NCBI GenBank assembly: GCA_044227665.1 | Contig: JBGAWK010000029.1 | Span: forward strand, 1-28,557 | Source of the DNA: JBGAWK01 sp044227665 | Lineage (GTDB): Bacteria; Bacteroidota; Bacteroidia; Chitinophagales; JADIYW01 | DNA length: 28,557 nt | Direction of reading: 5' to 3' | Shown here: in pieces, positions 25,746 through 28,557 of the stretch | Numbering within the stretch: position 1 is the first letter of the stretch | How the letters are laid out: every line of letters begins with the position of its first letter | Notes under the pieces: generated by a model | What the model was told of the DNA's origin: nothing | Seen by the model: only the letters and a program-made list of their open reading frames with translations | Databases searched by the model: none | Program-made: the position numbers and the translations under genes

Positions 25746-26471
25746 TTAGTGGCAGTTATTTTTTATCCATTGTGTTGTTGCTTTTGCGTCTTTCCAAGTT
25801 TCTGCAACTGCTCCATCGGTTTCTTGTCCTGTAAATTCTTCATAATTTTCTAAAATTGACTTTGCTTTTTCATTTCCAAGTAATGTCAACACTTCTAATT
25901 TACCAATCTCTAATTCCCATTCTTTGCTATGTCCTTTTCCTTTTACCAATGAGTTCAGAAAGATTTTTGCATCATTTTTGTCAATAGTGAATTTTTCAAG
26001 CTTTGCTTTACTTCCTGTTGTGAATATTTTATTGTCTTTAATCGTAATAATTTCTTCTCCAATTTGAATTAAATTCCAAGTCCAATTCTTTCCTGTTGGC
26101 AAATATTTTAATTCTTGGATTATCAAACTGTCTTTCTTTTCTTGTAATCTGCAAATTTGCATTGCATCATATTCAGTTAATGCCTTCCCTGTTTTACATT
26201 CAAATACATTGAATTCAGAAATAATTGTTCCTTCCATTTCTTTGTCAACAAAACCACAAACTGAAATATTTTGTCCATTCGTAAAATTGATTATCAAAGT
26301 TGCAGTGTCTCCTTTTTTTGAACCAATACCCTCAAAGCAATTACAAGTATTTTTTATGAGTTTCGTTTCTGTTTTTGTTGATTTATTTTCAGGCTTTTTT
26401 GTCTCTGTCTTGTTGTTACAAGAAAAAGTCAAAATGCAAATGAATATTATTGTAAGTCTAAATACTGTCAT
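25746..26471 (-). CDS. Unknown lipoprotein, 241 residues
   Basis: I do not recognise this protein. The N-terminus MTVFRLTIIFICILTFSCNN is a lipoprotein signal with lipobox LTFSC (C18 lipidated), followed by a lysine/threonine-rich linker. Four further cysteines cluster in the next 100 residues (NTCNCFEG, VCGF, ECKT, QICRL), which may form disulfides or bind a ligand. The C-terminal part is charged and ends in WIKNNCH. It is probably anchored to an outer or inner membrane facing the periplasm. The ATG lies 37 bp from the left end of the deleted IS1182-like element, whose outward -7 element faces it. No relatives or partners are visible in the window. Confidence 0.78.
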   Translation of the reverse strand: MTVFRLTIIFICILTFSCNNKTETKKPENKSTKTETKLIKNTCNCFEGIGSKKGDTATLIINFTNGQNISVCGFVDKEMEGTIISEFNVFECKTGKALTEYDAMQICRLQEKKDSLIIQELKYLPTGKNWTWNLIQIGEEIITIKDNKIFTTGSKAKLEKFTIDKNDAKIFLNSLVKGKGHSKEWELEIGKLEVLTLLGNEKAKSILENYEEFTGQETDGAVAETWKDAKATTQWIKNNCH

Positions 26472-26523
26472 TTCGTGAGGTCTGGTATAATTGCCAGTAA
26501 CGTCAGTCTGTAAAAAAAACTTC

Positions 26524-26575
26524 CGTCAGTTTTTTTGTAACAAAAATATACATTTTGTGTAAAAGTAGTAAGCTA
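26524..26575 (+). repeat. 52-bp perfect direct repeat, copy A
   Basis: Identical over 52 bp to 27900-27951, starting CGTCAG and ending GTAGTAAGCTA. With mismatches, homology extends left through CAGTCTGT at 26504. It is the left-end region of the deleted IS1182-like element and ends exactly where the two elements diverge. Confidence 0.95.
26541..26548 (-). promoter_or_regulatory. Outward promoter element in the IS left end (copy A)
   Basis: The minus strand reads TATTTTTG, a full TAnnTTTG match pointing out of the element toward the lipoprotein at 25746 to 26471, with about 70 nt of leader. A TTAC at the -33 distance is only a weak fit to TTTG. Confidence 0.4.
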
Positions 26576-26824
26576 ACGGTAGAACCTATACTGGGTACGC
26601 TCATCAATTTTTTGAATATGAGGCGGCTCAATAGCCGAGGCATGGCGAGTGCCAACAAGCACGTTCTGCTCAGCGCAATGTGTTATAACCTCAAAAAGTT
26701 GATGAAGTTCGACCGCCCCAAAGTGCCTATTGTTACAAACGCTCTGCACAAAGTGACGGTAACAGCAGGGGAACTTTTGCATTTTTTAAAACAGGTTTGC
26801 CAAACGCATATTTTTCAATTTTAA
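26573..26824 (+). pseudogene. IS1182-like transposase, C-terminal fragment
   Basis: Encodes TVEPILGTLINF, MRRLNSRGMASANKH and LLSAMCYNLKKLMKF, the C-terminal end of IS1182-family DDE transposases (the VEPxxGTL block with the final catalytic glutamate, then the NLKK helix), and ends at a stop at 26822. The open frame reaches back to a TTG at 26555 inside the IS left end, but that part is not transposase. It matches the family of the transposase that starts at 28011. It has no DDE core and cannot act alone. Confidence 0.8.
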
Positions 26825-26967
26825 GCCCCTCAATTATTACGCTTAGAAAATTCTTTATCGAAACCAAAGCCGTCTCAAAATGCCTCTAATGAAGTCGTTG
26901 CTACACTGAAAAATCAGCTTTTTTACATCTAGGGGGAGGGGCAACAGCTACCCTTGTTATGCGTTCG

Positions 26968-27858
26968 TTATTCTCTTTTGTAAGGTTTTAATAACAAGTT
27001 TAGAACTATGAGCATAATATCTCTTAAAGTTGCTCTTTGCTTTGTCATTGTTTCAACCTTTAGCTCCACTTGAATTTCATCGTCTTTATTACTTAGAACC
27101 TCGTCAAAATTTAAAAAAAATGTATCGCATATTTTTTTGAATTCTCGCTTGTATGTTTCTATTGGGGCTGCATATGGAGAATTGGGGTGAATATTTTTTG
27201 CAATCTCTGTGATTAGCAAATAGAAATCTTCGTAACATTTTAATTCAACTGTCCATAAAAACTGAAGTTGACTCTGAGTAAAATCAGAACCATCTTCAGT
27301 TCGCATTGTTTCATTCATGTTTAATCGAAGTAGGATGTCACTAATCCGATGCAGATAGGGAAATGTATACTCTCTCTCAAAATATGCACTTTTCAAGCTG
27401 CTTCTAAACTGTCCTAAATCCTTTCTGATGTCATCCCATATATCCTTGTTAATAGGTTTGTCTTTAGGCAAGGAAAAGCTAATTATTTCTTTGTCCAATG
27501 AAAGCGTTGACTTGCTATCATACAGAATATCATTTATCCATCCGCAATATCCAATCTCGGTGCTGTCATTGTAAGCAACTAATAAAGTCGGTGTTGGGTT
27601 GTGAATCCAGTATAGCAAAGTGCTTCTCTTTACACCATTAATTTTGATTTCGCTTTCGTTCTCTTTAAAATTTGCACTGCTCTTAATCTGCACTCTAAAT
27701 TCAATTCCATTAATTTCACCTTTGTCAAGCACAACGACCAATCCGTCAACTCCAATATCCTCTGAAGGTGTTTGGAATACCCACTCACTTGGTAATTGGC
27801 TTTGAAACCACCTTTCACCCTTTCTCCCTATGATATTTGAAACTGTCTGATTAGGCAT
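26968..27858 (-). CDS. DUF4365 domain protein, PD-(D/E)xK nuclease-like
   Basis: A 296-residue soluble protein. The N-terminal 150 or so residues match DUF4365: GRKGERWFQSQL with E15, then SEDIGVDGLVVV with D38, then EFRVQIKSS with Q57 and K59. This E-D-QxK order fits a PD-(D/E)xK nuclease fold in which the second acid is glutamine, seen in some members. The family is found in phage-defence and mobile-element settings, and no biochemical role is firmly known to me. The C-terminal 140 residues are helical and unrecognised. The gene lies between the deleted IS1182-like element and the intact one, 27 bp from the left end of the latter, whose outward -7 element points at it. No methylase or other partner is next to it. 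Confidence 0.85.
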   Translation of the reverse strand: MPNQTVSNIIGRKGERWFQSQLPSEWVFQTPSEDIGVDGLVVVLDKGEINGIEFRVQIKSSANFKENESEIKINGVKRSTLLYWIHNPTPTLLVAYNDSTEIGYCGWINDILYDSKSTLSLDKEIISFSLPKDKPINKDIWDDIRKDLGQFRSSLKSAYFEREYTFPYLHRISDILLRLNMNETMRTEDGSDFTQSQLQFLWTVELKCYEDFYLLITEIAKNIHPNSPYAAPIETYKREFKKICDTFFLNFDEVLSNKDDEIQVELKVETMTKQRATLRDIMLIVLNLLLKPYKRE

Positions 27859-27867
27859 AACTCATAT

Positions 27868-27904
27868 TGACGCAAAACGGCAGTCTGTGAAAAAACTTGC
27901 GTCA
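27868..27904. repeat. Hairpin at the IS left boundary
   Basis: TGACGCAA at 27868 to 27875 and TTGCGTCA at 27897 to 27904 form a perfect 8-bp inverted repeat with a 21-base loop, followed on the plus strand by GTTTTTTTG. It straddles the proposed left end of the intact element. Copy A has only the right arm (CCGTCAG), not the left one. It could terminate transcription entering the element, or be the target hairpin. Confidence 0.5.
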
Positions 27905-27951
27905 GTTTTTTTGTAACAAAAATATACATTTTGTGTAAAAGTAGTAAGCTA
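27900..27951 (+). repeat. 52-bp perfect direct repeat, copy B
   Basis: Identical to 26524-26575. Here it is followed by the leader of the intact transposase gene, whereas copy A is followed by transposase C-terminal coding sequence. Confidence 0.95.
27917..27924 (-). promoter_or_regulatory. Outward promoter element in the IS left end (copy B)
   Basis: The minus strand reads TATTTTTG, pointing away from the transposase toward the DUF4365 gene whose ATG is at 27858. The leader would be about 50 nt. It is the same sequence as in copy A. Confidence 0.4.
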
Positions 27952-28010
27952 TATGCTTAGATTTCTATAGGCTATTTTGTATATTTATATAGTAAAAATC
28001 ACGAATTTAT

Positions 28011-28557
28011 ATGCCTGAGATATATGGTAAAGACAGACAACAGCTAAGCTTTAGCTCGCTAGAAGATCGCATCCTATCAGACAATGCCGTCCGCTTCATA
28101 GATGCGTTCGTAGAAAAGATAGACCTACAAAAGCTAGGCGTAGCCGTATCTACGATCAAAGAAGAAGGGCGTCCACGTTTTCTGGAAAAATACTATCTAA
28201 AGCTGTATCTGTATGGCTATATCAATGGCATCCGCAGCAGCAGAAGATTGGCAGCAGAATGTGTCCGCAATATAGAAGTACAATGGCTTCTGCACGATAC
28301 CACGCCCAACTACCACAGCATCGCCGACTTCCGCAAAGACAATGCCCGATGTCTACGCAACCTTTTCAAGCTGTACGTACTATTGCTCAAAGATGCCTCG
28401 CTGATAGGAGGTAAGGAAGTGGCCATAGATGGCACAAAATCTCGTGCTAGCAACAGCAAGAAGAACAACTACAACCAAAAGAAAATAGACAGACACCTAG
28501 CATATATAGATGCCAAGAGCCAAGCCTACCTCAAGGAGCTGGAAGCCCATGACATTG
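28011..28557 (+). CDS. IS1182-family transposase, N-terminal part (cut by window edge)
   Basis: DDE transposase. From the ATG at 28011 the open frame runs 182 codons to the window edge without a stop. The start MPEIYGKDRQQLSFSSLEDR, RFIDAFVEKIDL and YLKLYLYGYINGIRSSRRLA are the N-terminal DUF772-type domain. PNYHSIADFRKDN precedes the catalytic core, and the first catalytic aspartate is probably D140 in VAIDGTKSRASNSKKNN. The remaining D and E lie beyond the edge. It looks intact so far and is the likely source of activity in trans for the deleted copy at 26509. Confidence 0.92.
   Translation, partial: MPEIYGKDRQQLSFSSLEDRILSDNAVRFIDAFVEKIDLQKLGVAVSTIKEEGRPRFLEKYYLKLYLYGYINGIRSSRRLAAECVRNIEVQWLLHDTTPNYHSIADFRKDNARCLRNLFKLYVLLLKDASLIGGKEVAIDGTKSRASNSKKNNYNQKKIDRHLAYIDAKSQAYLKELEAHDI

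Larger units (their letters stand above)
26509..26927 (+). mobile_element. Internally deleted IS1182-like element
   Basis: About 419 bp bounded by a probable inverted repeat: TGT-A8-CT at 26509 to 26521, and AGCTTTTTTACA at 26916 to 26927, which reads TGTAAAAAAGCT on the other strand. Against the intact element at 27886 the left ends are nearly identical, with 52 bp perfect. After that the sequence jumps straight to the transposase C-terminal coding region, so roughly the whole N-terminal and middle part is gone. No target duplication is obvious. An alternative right end near GCCGTCTCAAAA at 26869 to 26880 cannot be excluded. Confidence 0.68.
27886..28557 (+). mobile_element. IS1182-like element, left part (runs off the window)
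   Basis: The left end starts TGTGAAAAAACT at 27886 and matches 10 of 12 bases of the inverted right end of the deleted element. It is followed by a 120-bp leader and then the transposase ORF. The right end is outside the window. Homology to the deleted copy begins a few bases further left (CAGTC), so the exact boundary is uncertain by about 10 bp. Confidence 0.75.

Noticed and set aside
25698..25750. Integron attC site after the lipoprotein gene
   Set aside because: The palindrome is suggestive, but the flanking boxes (GTTAGTG and its partner) do not fit GTTRRRY/RYYYAAC, no second box is found, and no integrase is present.
26555..26824. An 89-residue open frame as an independent small gene
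   Set aside because: It begins with TTG inside the IS left end, and its body is the C-terminus of an IS1182-type transposase, so I list it as a pseudogene fragment from 26573.
1..28557. CRISPR arrays, riboswitches or phage structural genes
   Set aside because: No regular repeat-spacer pattern, no riboswitch core and no phage-type proteins were seen on either strand.

Overview
The window looks like an AT-rich Bacteroidota chromosome. I infer this from type IX secretion (T9SS) C-terminal sorting domains on two proteins, a fused SecDF, a GT117/DUF2723 membrane glycosyltransferase, many copies of the Bacteroidota -7 promoter element TAnnTTTG, and almost no Shine-Dalgarno sequences. The order within the phylum cannot be settled from here. 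Positions 1 to about 23260 are ordinary housekeeping chromosome. From about 23400 to the end the window is an accessory, IS-rich zone.

Core, left to right. On the minus strand a TPR lipoprotein-like or periplasmic protein is followed by galT and the start of galK (Leloir galactose pathway, with overlapping genes). A divergent plus-strand pair encodes a GT117/DUF2723 membrane glycosyltransferase and a SAM-dependent methyltransferase. gcvP (glycine cleavage P-protein) is alone on the minus strand. Next is a tight plus-strand operon, lgt-ccmB-ccmC plus an 82-residue conserved hypothetical: lipoprotein maturation and cytochrome c biogenesis. A tRNA-Ala(GGC) on the minus strand separates it from a minus-strand pair, a MenI/PaaI-type hotdog thioesterase coupled to a secreted T9SS esterase. 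guaA follows, overlapped by a lipoprotein with a type I periplasmic-binding fold, which is coupled to a choice-of-anchor-B T9SS protein. The core ends with secDF, a second hotdog thioesterase and a polyprenyl diphosphate synthase.

Accessory zone. It holds a GNAT acetyltransferase, an IS110-family transposase remnant (N-terminal catalytic half missing, frameshifted C-terminus), a sterol-desaturase-family membrane hydroxylase, an unknown lipoprotein, and a DUF4365 protein with a PD-(D/E)xK-like nuclease signature. The last two are both on the minus strand. Each starts just outside the left end of an IS1182-like element: one element is internally deleted to about 420 bp, and the other enters the window intact and runs off its end. 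The two left ends share a perfect 52-bp direct repeat that contains an outward-facing TAnnTTTG promoter element. This gives a simple model in which one IS family switches on two unrelated cargo genes.

Most notable observations: the paired IS1182 ends and their outward promoters; the DUF4365 nuclease-like cargo between them; promoter elements so close to the start codons of galT, guaA and the TPR gene that their mRNAs may be nearly leaderless; and the start of a lipoprotein gene inside the guaA coding sequence. I did not find a clearly new multi-gene system. DUF4365 with its IS context is the best candidate for something undescribed.
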